A stretch of DNA of 64,000 nucleotides from Pyxidicoccus trucidator (GTDB lineage: Bacteria; Myxococcota; Myxococcia; Myxococcales; Myxococcaceae), in the NCBI RefSeq assembly GCF_010894435.1, contig NZ_JAAIXZ010000003.1, forward strand, positions 1 through 64,000. Direction: 5' to 3'. Each line of letters opens with the position of its first letter. The first letter of the stretch is position 1. Below are positions 9,245-17,858 of the stretch, one piece after another. Made by a program: the position numbers and the translations under genes. A model generated the notes under the pieces. The model did not search any database and had not been told where the DNA came from. It was given only the letters and a program-made list of their open reading frames with translations.

Positions 9245-10165
9245 ATGAATGTCTCCGCATTCGACCTGAACCACGCGCGCGCACTGCACTTCCTGCTCGA
9301 AGAGGCCCATGTCGCCCGGGCCGCGCGGAGGCTGGGAATCACCCCCGCGGCGGCGAGCAATGCGCTGCGGCGCCTGCGGAGCGACTTCGATGACGCGCTC
9401 CTGGTCCGGACGGGACGCACGCTGGTGAGGACTCCGCTGGGGGAGCAATTGCGAGGTCCCGCGAGAGAGGTGCTGGCCGCGGCGGGGCGCCTCTTCGACG
9501 TGAGCGCGCCCTTCGAGCCCGGCACCTACGACGGCGAGCTCGTGCTCACCACGTCAGACCGGGTGGCCGAAGCGCTCCTTCCGGCGCTCGATGGACTGCT
9601 GACCGCGCGAGCCCCGCGAGCCAGTCTGGCGGTACGCACGGTGACGGTCGACGTGGCCAGCTTCCTGAGAGACAGGGGTGGCCTGGCCGTCGTGCCCGAC
9701 ACCACCCGGGAGCGAGGCCTCTCGACGGAGAAGCTGTTCCTGGAGGACTTCGTCTGCGTGCTCCGCAAGGAGCATCCGCTGCTGAAGGGCGCATGGACGC
9801 TGCGGCGCTTCGCGGCCGCGGAGCACATCCTCGTCACCCCCCTGGCGCAGTCTCGCCGTGGGGCCGTGGATGACGTGCTCGAAGCGCAGGGGCTGTCGCG
9901 GCGGATAACGCGGGTGGTGACGTCGTTCGCGCTGGCGACGCCCCTGCTCGTCTCCTCCGACCGCATCACGGTCCTGCCGCGCAGCTTCGCGCTGGCTCGG
10001 ACCCGGGATGTGGAGGTAGTCGTTCGGACGCTCCCCTTCGAGCTGTCCCCCATCGTGATGGAGATGGCGTGGCACCCGGGGCACGAGGGGGACACGAAGC
10101 ACCTCTGGTTCCGAGGCCTCCTCCGGGACGCCGTGCGTGCCGCGGGGCTTCAGACTCCGAAGTGA
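9245..10165 (+). CDS. LysR-family transcriptional regulator
   Basis: A 306-residue LTTR of usual length. The ATG at 9245 begins the family start (MNVSAFDLNHARALHFLLEE); an upstream TTG/ATG at 9215-9218 is in frame but falls in the shared promoter block. The HTH is HVARAARRLGITPAAASNAL. The effector domain follows from about residue 90 (type 2 periplasmic-binding fold). It is divergent from the MDR gene. The DUF1857 gene downstream is convergent with it but carries the same promoter block, so both are probable targets. Confidence 0.88.
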   Translation: MNVSAFDLNHARALHFLLEEAHVARAARRLGITPAAASNALRRLRSDFDDALLVRTGRTLVRTPLGEQLRGPAREVLAAAGRLFDVSAPFEPGTYDGELVLTTSDRVAEALLPALDGLLTARAPRASLAVRTVTVDVASFLRDRGGLAVVPDTTRERGLSTEKLFLEDFVCVLRKEHPLLKGAWTLRRFAAAEHILVTPLAQSRRGAVDDVLEAQGLSRRITRVVTSFALATPLLVSSDRITVLPRSFALARTRDVEVVVRTLPFELSPIVMEMAWHPGHEGDTKHLWFRGLLRDAVRAAGLQTPK

Positions 10166-10180
10166 GCTGCCGCGCCCTGA

Positions 10181-10657
10181 CTAGATGCGGCCTTCCCGGA
10201 CGAGCGCCCGGGTCTGCGCGAGGGTCGACAGCAGTGCCCGCTTGTAGCCGCGCTCCTCGCTGTCCATGGCGGCCTGCTCGTTCCGCTCCTGCTCGCTCCC
10301 CGGCTCCCCGTTCCTCAGCCCCACCAGGCAGTAGAACTTCAGGTGCAGCGAGCCATCGGCACCTTCGAGCACCTGGTTGACGATGACGCCCTCGCGCGGC
10401 CCCTTGACCTGGTGGAAGGACACCTTGCTCTGGGGCTCGAAGGTGATGAGCTCCGACACGTCGGCGCCCATGATGGTGGCCTCACGGAGGATGAACTCCT
10501 CACCGTCGACAACCACGTCACACCTCGTGCAGGCGCCAGGCGGCAGGAACAGCCTCGCGTCACGCGCCTTGAGGACAAGGCCCTTCCAGAGCTGCGCGCG
10601 GGTGAGCGGGAGCTCGCCTTCGGGGTTCACGGGCACGGTCGCGGTTGAATAGATCAT
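10181..10657 (-). CDS. DUF1857/AtaL-like SRPBCC protein
   Basis: A 158-residue protein. The ATG at 10657 has AGAGGA upstream. It shows the SRPBCC (START-like) pattern of DUF1857 proteins: an early LTRAQLWKGLVLKARDARLF helix, then strands with GEEFILREATIMGADVSELITF and LHLKFYCLVGL, and a long C-terminal helix. Members are small lipid- or polyketide-binding proteins; the ligand is unknown. Its upstream block duplicates the LysR-MDR intergenic block, linking it to that regulator. Confidence 0.7.
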   Translation of the reverse strand: MIYSTATVPVNPEGELPLTRAQLWKGLVLKARDARLFLPPGACTRCDVVVDGEEFILREATIMGADVSELITFEPQSKVSFHQVKGPREGVIVNQVLEGADGSLHLKFYCLVGLRNGEPGSEQERNEQAAMDSEERGYKRALLSTLAQTRALVREGRI

Positions 10658-10693
10658 GTCGCGGGTCCTCTTCCGGGGTTCGGGTACGGGCAA

Positions 10694-10722
10694 TGAATAG
10701 GCCCACCCTGTCATTCACGGAA
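10694..10722 (-). promoter_or_regulatory. Promoter of the DUF1857 gene, copy of the LysR-MDR block
   Basis: TTCCGT (10717-10722), 17 bp, TATTCA (10694-10699) on the minus strand, with a leader of about 30 nt carrying a Shine-Dalgarno site. Identity to the 9182-9240 block continues past the promoter (CAATGAATAGGC, ATTCACGGAA, TTGATGTTGGA). Confidence 0.6.
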
Positions 10723-10754
10723 GTTGATGTTGGAAAGGGACGATGCTTCAGGAT

Positions 10755-10800
10755 GTGAAGGCCTTGGCGTTCGACTTTGGACCCTGGCCTTCCATGCGCT
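10755..10800 (+). pseudogene. Remnant of a second LysR start
   Basis: Beyond the duplicated promoter block, GTG at 10755 begins VKALAFDFG, which lines up with MNVSAFDLN of the LysR protein at the equivalent place (31 versus 30 bases from TTGATG). Similarity then fades. This appears to be all that is left of a duplicated regulator after the region was rearranged next to the 5'-nucleotidase gene. Confidence 0.4.
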
Positions 10801-10826
10801 GCCCGGCGCGCGGCACCCACCCTGGA

Positions 10827-10857
10827 TTTTCTGCATCATCTGCCGCCACGCCGGCTC
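10827..10857 (+). promoter_or_regulatory. GCATCAT-N13-GGCTC element, site 1
   Basis: TTTTCTGCATCAT, then 13 bases, then GGCTC, starting 44 bp upstream of the 5'-nucleotidase ATG. The same bipartite element with the same spacing occurs at three other places in the window, each upstream of an exported protein. The spacing fits a sigma-factor -35/-10 pair. Confidence 0.5.
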
Positions 10858-10870
10858 ATCTCCCTTGCCT

Positions 10871-12610
10871 ATGAAAAACCCCACCACCGTCACCTCAAGC
10901 CCGCGGAGCAGCCGCCGCGTCTTCACGCTCCTCGGAGCCCTCTTCACCAGCTCCATGCTCATGGCCCAGCCCGGCTGCGGCGATGAGGAGCCCCAGCCCC
11001 AGCCAGAGCCCCAGGAGCCGATTCGCGTCCAGGTCCTGGCCTTCAACGACTTTCACGGCAACCTGGAGGCCCCGTCGGGCAGCACCGGCCGCATCCGCGT
11101 GCCCGCCGCCGATGGTGGCACCGGCGTGGATGTGAACGCCGGTGGCGCGGCCTACCTGGCCCACCACATCCAGGCGCTGCGGCAGGAGAACCCCCAGAAC
11201 ACAGTGGTCGTCTCGGCGGGAGACCTCATCGGCGCCTCGCCGCTGGCCTCCGGCATCTTCCACGACGAGCCCACCATCGAAGTGATGAACCTGATGGGGC
11301 TGGACATCAACTCCGTGGGCAACCACGAGTTCGACGAGGGCTTCACCGAGCTGCTGCGCATGCAGACCGGCGGCTGCCACCCGGTGGACGGGTGCCAGGC
11401 GGGTCCGACGTTCCCCGGCGCGAGCTTCAAGTTCCTCTCGGCCAACGTGTTCACCGACGTGGCCACCCGGAAGACGCTGTTCCCGGCCTACAACCTCCGC
11501 GAGTTCCAGGGGGTGAAGGTCGCCTTCATCGGGATGACGCTGGAGGGCACCCCGCTCATCGTCAACCCCACGGGCGTGTCGGGGCTCACCTTCCAGGACG
11601 AGGCGGACACGGTCAACGCCCTCGTCCCCGAGCTGAAGCAGCAGGGCGTGGAGGCCATCGTGGTGGTCATCCACGAGGGTGGCCTGCCGACGGGCTCCTT
11701 CGATGAGTGCCCCGGCATCTCCGGGCCCATCAAGGACCTGGTCGAGCGGTTCGACGACGAGGTGGATGTGGTCGCCTCCGGCCACACCCACCAGGCGTAC
11801 AACTGCATCATCGACGGCAAGCGCGTCACCAGCGCGGCCAGCAACGGGCGCCTGCTCACCGACATCGACCTGGTGCTGGACCCGACCACGCGTGACGTGG
11901 TGGAGACGGCCGCTCGCAACGTCATCGTCACGCGGGACACCGCGCATGCCCCGGTGGCGGCCTTCGTGCAGGACGTCATCGGCAAGGTCGCGCCCCTTCG
12001 GGACAGGGTCATCGGCCAGACGGCGAGCGGGCTGGCAGCTCCCGTGCGGCCCCTCCCGGCGGGTACCTCGGGGGAGTCCACGCTCGGCAACGCCGTGGCG
12101 GATGGGATGCTCGCGGCCACGCGCAGCGAGCAGACCGGCGGGGCCGTCATCGCCATGCAGAACCCGGGCGGCGTGCGCGCGGACATCAACGCGGGGGACA
12201 TCACCTTCGGTGAGGTCTTCGCCGTCCAGCCCTTCGCCAACAACATGGTGACGTTGACGCTCACCGGCGCGCAGCTTGACACGCTGCTGGAGCAGATGTT
12301 CCAGCCGGGAGGTACCTCCATCCTCCAGGTGTCGCAGGGCTTCGCCTTCAGCTGGAGCGCGTCGGCGCCGAGGGGAAGCAAGGTGGACCCGGCGTCCATC
12401 ACCCTCAACGGCGAGCCCCTCAACCCGGCGGCGAACTACCGCGTCACCGTGAACAACTTCATGGCCGGCGGCGGTGACGGCCTCGCGGTGCTCCTCGAGG
12501 GGAAGGACCCGCGCACGGGCCCCATCGACACCGACGTGCTCGAGGCCTACACGCGCGCCAACAACCCGCTGACTACACCGCAGCTGGGCCGCGTCACGCT
12601 CCTTCCGTAA
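10871..12610 (+). CDS. Exported bifunctional 5'-nucleotidase / 2',3'-cyclic phosphodiesterase type
   Basis: A 579-residue lipoprotein-like protein (signal with MLMAQPGCGDEE, then a proline-glutamine linker). The metallophosphatase domain has FNDFHGNLEA, SAGDLIGASPLAS, NSVGNHEFDEG, and VVASGHTHQAYN, giving the two-metal site residues (D, H, N, H). The C-terminal 5'-nucleotidase substrate domain has ESTLGNAVADGML and NPGGVRADI. This is the UshA/NucA architecture at full length. It would hydrolyse extracellular nucleotides to scavenge phosphate and nucleosides. A hairpin terminator follows the stop. Confidence 0.9.
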   Translation: MKNPTTVTSSPRSSRRVFTLLGALFTSSMLMAQPGCGDEEPQPQPEPQEPIRVQVLAFNDFHGNLEAPSGSTGRIRVPAADGGTGVDVNAGGAAYLAHHIQALRQENPQNTVVVSAGDLIGASPLASGIFHDEPTIEVMNLMGLDINSVGNHEFDEGFTELLRMQTGGCHPVDGCQAGPTFPGASFKFLSANVFTDVATRKTLFPAYNLREFQGVKVAFIGMTLEGTPLIVNPTGVSGLTFQDEADTVNALVPELKQQGVEAIVVVIHEGGLPTGSFDECPGISGPIKDLVERFDDEVDVVASGHTHQAYNCIIDGKRVTSAASNGRLLTDIDLVLDPTTRDVVETAARNVIVTRDTAHAPVAAFVQDVIGKVAPLRDRVIGQTASGLAAPVRPLPAGTSGESTLGNAVADGMLAATRSEQTGGAVIAMQNPGGVRADINAGDITFGEVFAVQPFANNMVTLTLTGAQLDTLLEQMFQPGGTSILQVSQGFAFSWSASAPRGSKVDPASITLNGEPLNPAANYRVTVNNFMAGGGDGLAVLLEGKDPRTGPIDTDVLEAYTRANNPLTTPQLGRVTLLP

Positions 12611-12621
12611 CGCGAGGCGGG

Positions 12622-12653
12622 GAGGGGCCTTGCACGGTGGAGGTCCCTCCCTA
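12622..12653 (+). terminator. Hairpin after the 5'-nucleotidase gene
   Basis: GGGAGGGGCC and GGTCCCTCCC pair over 10 bp (one G-T wobble) with a 12-nt loop, 12 bases after the stop codon. There is no U-tract, as is common in high-GC genomes. Confidence 0.5.
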
Positions 12654-12770
12654 CCGACACAGCGTGGAGAGCAGCGGCCATGGGGCTGACAGGGCAGCTC
12701 TCACAGGGGGAAACCCGGTGGGGCCAGTCAGACCAGGAATATCGAAACGGGACGGGTACCAGGAGCCAAC

Positions 12771-15700
12771 ATGGGGGGGATTCGTGGGTGGATGCTGGGG
12801 GTGATGCTGTGCTGTGCGGCGGAAGCGGCGGGCGGGGAGAAGCCGTCAGAAGCGTGGTCGAGAGAGGCGCAGACAGCCTTCAACGAGGCGAGCACGCTCT
12901 GGGATGCGGGCAGGTACGACGAGGCCATTGCAAGGGGAGAGCATGCGCTGGCGCTGCGGGAGGCTGTGCTCGGGGGGGCCCATCCAGACGTCGCCAGGTG
13001 CCTGGCACTACTCGGTTCTCATCACCTGCTGCGGGGGAACTCCGTGCGAGCCGAGCCGCTGCTGCACCGCGCGCTGGCGATCCAGGAAGCAGCAATGGGG
13101 AAGGTCCACCCGGAGGTCGCCCAAACGCTCAATACCCTCGCCAGGCTCTACTCGGCCCAGTGGCTGTCCGCCCGTGCTGAGCCACTCTACCTGCGTGCAC
13201 TGGCGATTCGGGAGGCTGCCTTCGGCAAGAACCATCCACTCGTCGCCGAGTCACTCAACCACCTCGCCAACCTCTACCTGGACCAGGATTTGTATGCTCA
13301 GGCCGAGCCGCTTTATGCACGCGCGCTGGCGATTCGGGAAGCGGCCCTGGGCAGGGTCCACCCGGAGGTTGCTCAAACGCTCTACGATTTCGCCTGCTTC
13401 TACCTTGCACAGGGGCGGTTCGGCCAAGCCGAGTCGCTCTATAAGCGCGCGCTGGCGATTCGGGAAGCGGCCCTGGGAAAGAGTCACCCCCTCGTTGCCG
13501 ATCCGCTTGAGTGGCTTGCCTCCCTCTACGAGCAACAAGGGCTGTACGCGCGTGCCAGGCCGTACCATGAGCGCGCGCTGGCGATTCGGAAGGCGGCCCT
13601 CGGTGACCACCCTCCCGATGCCGCCGACACGCTCAACAAGCTCGCCGACCTCTACTTGTCCCGGCGGTTATACGCTCGTGCCGAGCCGCTCTACGCGCGC
13701 GCGCTGGCGATTCGGGAAGCGGCCCTGGGCAAGAGCCATCCCCTGGTCGCCGCGTCACTCTACAACCTCGCGGCCGTCTACCACGCCCAGGGGTTGTACG
13801 GTCAGGCTGAGCCGCTCCACGAGCGCGCGCTGGCAATTCTGGAAGCGGCCCACGGCAAGGACCATCCCGATGTCACCTACTCACTCGTCTCTCTTGGCCG
13901 CCTCTACATGGTCCAAGGCTTGTTCACTCGCGCAGAGCCACTCTTCACGCGTGCGCTGGTAATTCGGGAGGCGGCCTTCGGTGAGAACCATCCACTCCTC
14001 ATCGAGCCGCTCAACCACCTCGCCGACCTCTACGCGGCCCAGGGATTGTATGGTCTGGCTGAGCCGCTCTACGCACGCGCGATGACGATTGTGGAGGCGG
14101 TCCTCGGCAAGAACCATCCTTTCATTGCCCCGTCACTCAGGGGGCTTGCCCTCCTCTACACGGCCCAGAGGTTGTACCGCCAAGCCGAGCCACTCCATAT
14201 GCGTGCGCTGGTGGTTTATGAGGCGGCCTTCGGCAAGAACCATCCCCCCATCGCTGAGTCGCTCAACAGCCTCGCCGACCTCTACTCGGTCCAGGGCTTG
14301 CACGGCCGGGCCAGGCCGCTCTACGAGCGCGCGCTCGCCATTCAGGAGGCGACTCGCGGCAAGAACCATCCTAGCGCCGCGAAAACGCTCAACCACCTTG
14401 CCGTGGTCTGTCTGGCTCAGCACCGCCTCGCCCAAGCCCTGCCGCTGCTCACGCGCGCTTTCGCCATCTCCGAGCAGCGCCTGCGCCAGGAGGCACTCGG
14501 CTTCTCCGAGGAGCACCTGGCCCACTTCCTCCAGTTCCTGCGCGCCGACGAGGAGCGGCTCTATGCGCTGCTGCGCGCCCATCCAGACAACGCCCGCGTC
14601 AGACGCCTGGCCCTGGGCGCCGCCTTCCTGCTCAAGGGCCGCTCTGTCGAGGAGAGCTCCAACATCTCCCGCACCGTCTACCGGAGCCTGGGTGCGCAAG
14701 ATAGAGACGCCTTCGAGCGACTGAAGGGGCTGCGCACCGAGCTGGCCCAGCTGTCACTCCAAGGCCCCGGCGCGCTTCCACCCAAGGCCTACCAACAGCG
14801 CCTCGATGAGCTCTCCGCGCAGGGCAGTGCCCTCGAAGCCGACCTGGCCCGGCGCTCCGCCCCCTTGCGCGCGCTGGCCGCGCTGCCGCCTCCCGCGGAG
14901 ATTGTCGACCGTGTCGCCGCGGCCCTGCGCAGGGACGGTGCCCTCATCGAGCTCATCGCGTACATGGACCGCCCGCTCGTGCCCGGGCCTGGCACGCCCA
15001 AGCCCCAGTCCTCCGGACACCTGCGCTACCTGGCGCTGGTGCTCTTCCCGGACGCAACCATCCGCTTCCGGGACCTGGGGCCCGCCGAGCCCATCGACCT
15101 CGCCGCCTCGCGCCTGCGTGACGCGCTCGCCAATCGCGACGCAACCTTCCAGGCACCCGCCCAGGCCCTCTACCAGCTCGTCTTCCAGCCCCTGCTTCCG
15201 CTGCTGGGAGAGACCCGCCGCCTCTTCCTCTCACCGGATGGCCAGCTCGCCCTGGTGCCCTTCGCCGCCCTGCACGATGGCCACCAGTTCCTCGTCGACG
15301 CCTTCGACTTCACCTACGTCCCCTCCGGCAAGGACCTGCTGCTGGCCCCCCAGGAAGCGCATCCCCCTGACTCCGTGGTCGTCCTCGCCGACCCGGACTT
15401 CAGCGCCCCGCTTCGAGCACCTGCTCACGCCCAGGAGGACACTCCGGCGCTGACCTCGCGCTCCGCCTCCGCCGTGCGCTCCAGGTCCACGCTGCGCGCG
15501 GACCTGGCACAACGGGCCTGGGACCTCGCTCCACTGCCCGGAAGCCGCCAGGAGGCCGAGGCCATCCAGCGGCTGCTTCCGCGGGCCCAGCTGTTCCTGG
15601 GCGCCGAGGCCACCAAGGAGCGGCTCCTGCGGGTGCCCACCCCCGGCATCCTCCATCTGGCCACCCATGGCTTCTTCCTGGAGGACGCGCCCGAGGCTCC

Positions 15701-16208
15701 GGCCTCCCGCGCGGTGGTTGACTTCGGTGCGCTGGGAGAGGGCCCTCTCGCGACGTCGGCCGCTGACCCCCTGCTGCGCTCGGGCATTGTCCTCGCGGGC
15801 GCGCGAGCCCCGGCGCCCTCCGGTTCCAGTGCCCCGCAGCTCCCGCCTGAGAGCGCGCTGGTGACGGCACTGGAGCTGGCGGGGCTCAACCTGTGGGGCA
15901 CCCAGCTGGTGGTGCTCTCGGCGTGTGACACGGGGCGAGGGGACGTGAAGCTGGGGCAGGGCGTGTACGGGCTGCACCGGTCATTCCTCGTGGCGGGAGC
16001 GGAGACGGTGGTGATGAGCCTGTGGAAGGTGAACGACGAGACGACCCGCGAGCTGATGGAGATCTACTATTCCAACCTGTTGGCGGGGCAGGGCCGCGCC
16101 ACGGCGCTACGCGAGGCGATGCGCGAGTTGCGGCAGACGCAGCCGCATCCCCACTACTGGGCGCCCTTCATCGCAATGGGCCGGGATACGCCCCTGCGCC
16201 TGCCCTGA
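12771..16208 (+). CDS. TPR-CHAT protease-like protein, exported (copy 1)
   Basis: An 1145-residue protein starting at an ATG with AGGAG upstream. A short Sec-type leader (WMLGVMLCCAAEAAGG) is followed by about a dozen 42-residue TPRs of the kinesin-light-chain type (consensus A-E-P-L-Y-x-R-A-L-A-I-R-E-A-A-L-G-K-x-H-P). From about residue 740 comes the CHAT domain, a caspase-like fold. The catalytic His is in HLATHGFFLED and the Cys in LSACDTGRGD; the end is HPHYWAPFIAMG. Both catalytic residues are present. Paralogue at 21322-24255. CHAT proteins are thought to be proteases switched by the TPR part. Its export suggests a role in the envelope or outside the cell, which is unusual for defence caspases. 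Confidence 0.85.
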   Translation: MGGIRGWMLGVMLCCAAEAAGGEKPSEAWSREAQTAFNEASTLWDAGRYDEAIARGEHALALREAVLGGAHPDVARCLALLGSHHLLRGNSVRAEPLLHRALAIQEAAMGKVHPEVAQTLNTLARLYSAQWLSARAEPLYLRALAIREAAFGKNHPLVAESLNHLANLYLDQDLYAQAEPLYARALAIREAALGRVHPEVAQTLYDFACFYLAQGRFGQAESLYKRALAIREAALGKSHPLVADPLEWLASLYEQQGLYARARPYHERALAIRKAALGDHPPDAADTLNKLADLYLSRRLYARAEPLYARALAIREAALGKSHPLVAASLYNLAAVYHAQGLYGQAEPLHERALAILEAAHGKDHPDVTYSLVSLGRLYMVQGLFTRAEPLFTRALVIREAAFGENHPLLIEPLNHLADLYAAQGLYGLAEPLYARAMTIVEAVLGKNHPFIAPSLRGLALLYTAQRLYRQAEPLHMRALVVYEAAFGKNHPPIAESLNSLADLYSVQGLHGRARPLYERALAIQEATRGKNHPSAAKTLNHLAVVCLAQHRLAQALPLLTRAFAISEQRLRQEALGFSEEHLAHFLQFLRADEERLYALLRAHPDNARVRRLALGAAFLLKGRSVEESSNISRTVYRSLGAQDRDAFERLKGLRTELAQLSLQGPGALPPKAYQQRLDELSAQGSALEADLARRSAPLRALAALPPPAEIVDRVAAALRRDGALIELIAYMDRPLVPGPGTPKPQSSGHLRYLALVLFPDATIRFRDLGPAEPIDLAASRLRDALANRDATFQAPAQALYQLVFQPLLPLLGETRRLFLSPDGQLALVPFAALHDGHQFLVDAFDFTYVPSGKDLLLAPQEAHPPDSVVVLADPDFSAPLRAPAHAQEDTPALTSRSASAVRSRSTLRADLAQRAWDLAPLPGSRQEAEAIQRLLPRAQLFLGAEATKERLLRVPTPGILHLATHGFFLEDAPEAPASRAVVDFGALGEGPLATSAADPLLRSGIVLAGARAPAPSGSSAPQLPPESALVTALELAGLNLWGTQLVVLSACDTGRGDVKLGQGVYGLHRSFLVAGAETVVMSLWKVNDETTRELMEIYYSNLLAGQGRATALREAMRELRQTQPHPHYWAPFIAMGRDTPLRLP

Positions 16209-16259
16209 ATGCTCCCGTGAATGACGACGCTTCACCCATCCAGCACCGAGGACTCCCTC

Positions 16260-17265
16260 TTGAGAAGAACATCCACTCCCCTGCTGCTGGCGCTCGCGCT
16301 GTTCGCCGGCTGCACCGCCACCGCTCCCGACACCGGCTCCTTCCAGCTCGCCGTCTCCGTCCCCCAGGCGCTCTCCTCCTCTGACGTCACCCACGTCCAG
16401 GTGACGGTCTCCGCCTCCGACATGACGTCCCTCGTCGTCGACCTGGCCAGGTCCAATGGCTCCTGGGGCGGCCTCATCGGCAACATCCCCGCGGGCTCCA
16501 ACCGCTCCTTCCTTGCACAGGCTTTCGACTCCTCGGGTTCCCTTCTCTTCCAGGGCCAGACTGCCGGCGTCTCCATCTCCGCCAATCAGATCACCGCCGT
16601 CGCCCTCATCCTCCAGGAGGTTTCTCCCCCGCCTCCCTATGGCAACGAGGCTCCTCTCATCGACTCCCTCGTCGCCTCCACCACCTCCGTCCAGACAGGT
16701 GCCTCTCTTTCCGTCCTCCGTCCCGGCCGGCGCGTGTAACAACTGCCTGCTCACCGTCACCGTGCAGGACGGCCGCGGCGGGCAGACCTCGGGGACGCTC
16801 AACCTCTGCATCGCCTCCTCTTCGACCGAGCGCTTCGCTCCCCGCTTCACCAATTTCTACCAGTCCGCCACCTCCACCTCCCCGGGCCAGACGGTGGCCT
16901 TTGACGTCACCGCCCTGGACCCGCAGTCCAGCTCCCTGACGTTTGCCTGGACTGCCAACACCGGCTCGCTGGCCACGGCGCAGAACACCGCCAGCACCAG
17001 CCACGTCGTGTGGACGGCGCCTTCCTGTGTCTCGGCAAGCACGACGCCCGGCATCACCGCCACCGTCACCAACGCATTCAACCTGACGGCCACCCAGAGC
17101 TTCGCTGTCACGGGGTTGCCGGTCTGTGTCCCCTGGACCTCGACTGGCGCCCTGTCCGCGGCTCGCCAGCTCCACACGGCGACGCCGCTGAACAACGGCA
17201 AGGTCCTCCTGTCCGCGGGGATTACCAACGTCCCCCTCACGGCGGCGGAGTTGTACACACCCTGA
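16260..17265 (+). pseudogene. Kelch-repeat lipoprotein, frameshifted and truncated
   Basis: The first part (TTG start at 16260 behind GAGG, or ATG 16221) encodes a lipoprotein leader ending ALFAGC, then immunoglobulin-like sequence to VQTGASLSV. It runs into a stop at 16739. From about 16728 a different frame continues with [20 protein letters not shown], another Ig-like domain ([16 protein letters not shown]), and one kelch motif ([17 protein letters not shown]), stopping at 17265. Relatives in myxobacteria have several kelch repeats and a W-T-A-P-A-G-A-C junction. Here the joining segment and the C-terminal repeats are deleted. It is likely nonfunctional. Confidence 0.75.
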
Positions 17266-17291
17266 GCCTCGCGAGTCCTCGGGCTCACATT

Positions 17292-17430
17292 CTCTCGTCT
17301 CACCTTTCTCGCCGAAGGTGGAGGAGCCCTCCTCTCCGCGCACGTTGCGCTCCATGTCGGTGACTTCCTCGGGACGCTCGTCCACGAGGAAGAGGATGCG
17401 GTCGACGTCCGGGTGGTCGACGCGGAGTGG
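17292..17430 (-). pseudogene. Fragment resembling transcription terminator Rho
   Basis: Minus-strand reading gives [18 protein letters not shown] followed by [10 protein letters not shown] and SSTF. This closely follows the Rho segment around the Walker B/R-loop ([24 protein letters not shown]). Only about 46 codons remain, there is no start, and both ends pass into unrelated sequence. Not expressed as a protein. Confidence 0.55.
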
Positions 17431-17640
17431 CGGCCAGACGTTACGTCCTGGGGCTCCAGCGCGGCCACGCTGGAGTCCCCCGGCTCACCGCTCGGGTCCG
17501 GTGCGCCGTCCTGGAGGGCTTTTCCCTGCACGCCAACACGCACCTGCTCTTCACCGGGATGGAGCTGTTACGGCGTGTGGCGTCGCGGGTGCCTCCGCCT
17601 CGGACAAATCTCACGAGGTGTCACGGAAGCAATCCGAAGG
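17427..17640 (+). mobile_element. IS91-type transposase remnant (first copy)
   Basis: The reading [20 protein letters not shown] jumps directly to LLFTGMELLRRVASRVPPPR then TNLTRCHG. In intact IS91-family transposases these blocks are separated by about 45 residues, so this copy has an in-frame internal deletion and then loses similarity. A second remnant of the same region is at 49577. No ends of the element are visible. Confidence 0.6.
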
Positions 17641-17858
17641 GGTGCGCGCCATGTGGAGCACCTGGGGTTGCCCATGGCAGGTGCGAGCCTGGCCCCAGCG
17701 CGAGGGCCACCCTGTCGAGGCTTGCGCCGCCACAGAGCCAACTGGCCCAGACTCCTGCCGCGCACCTGATGGGAGGCGGCCTGGGCATGTGTGTCCCTCA
17801 AGGGGCTGCACGGGCTCTACACCGGCCGGGAGCACAAGTCGGGCGCTGGAGCCGCTGG

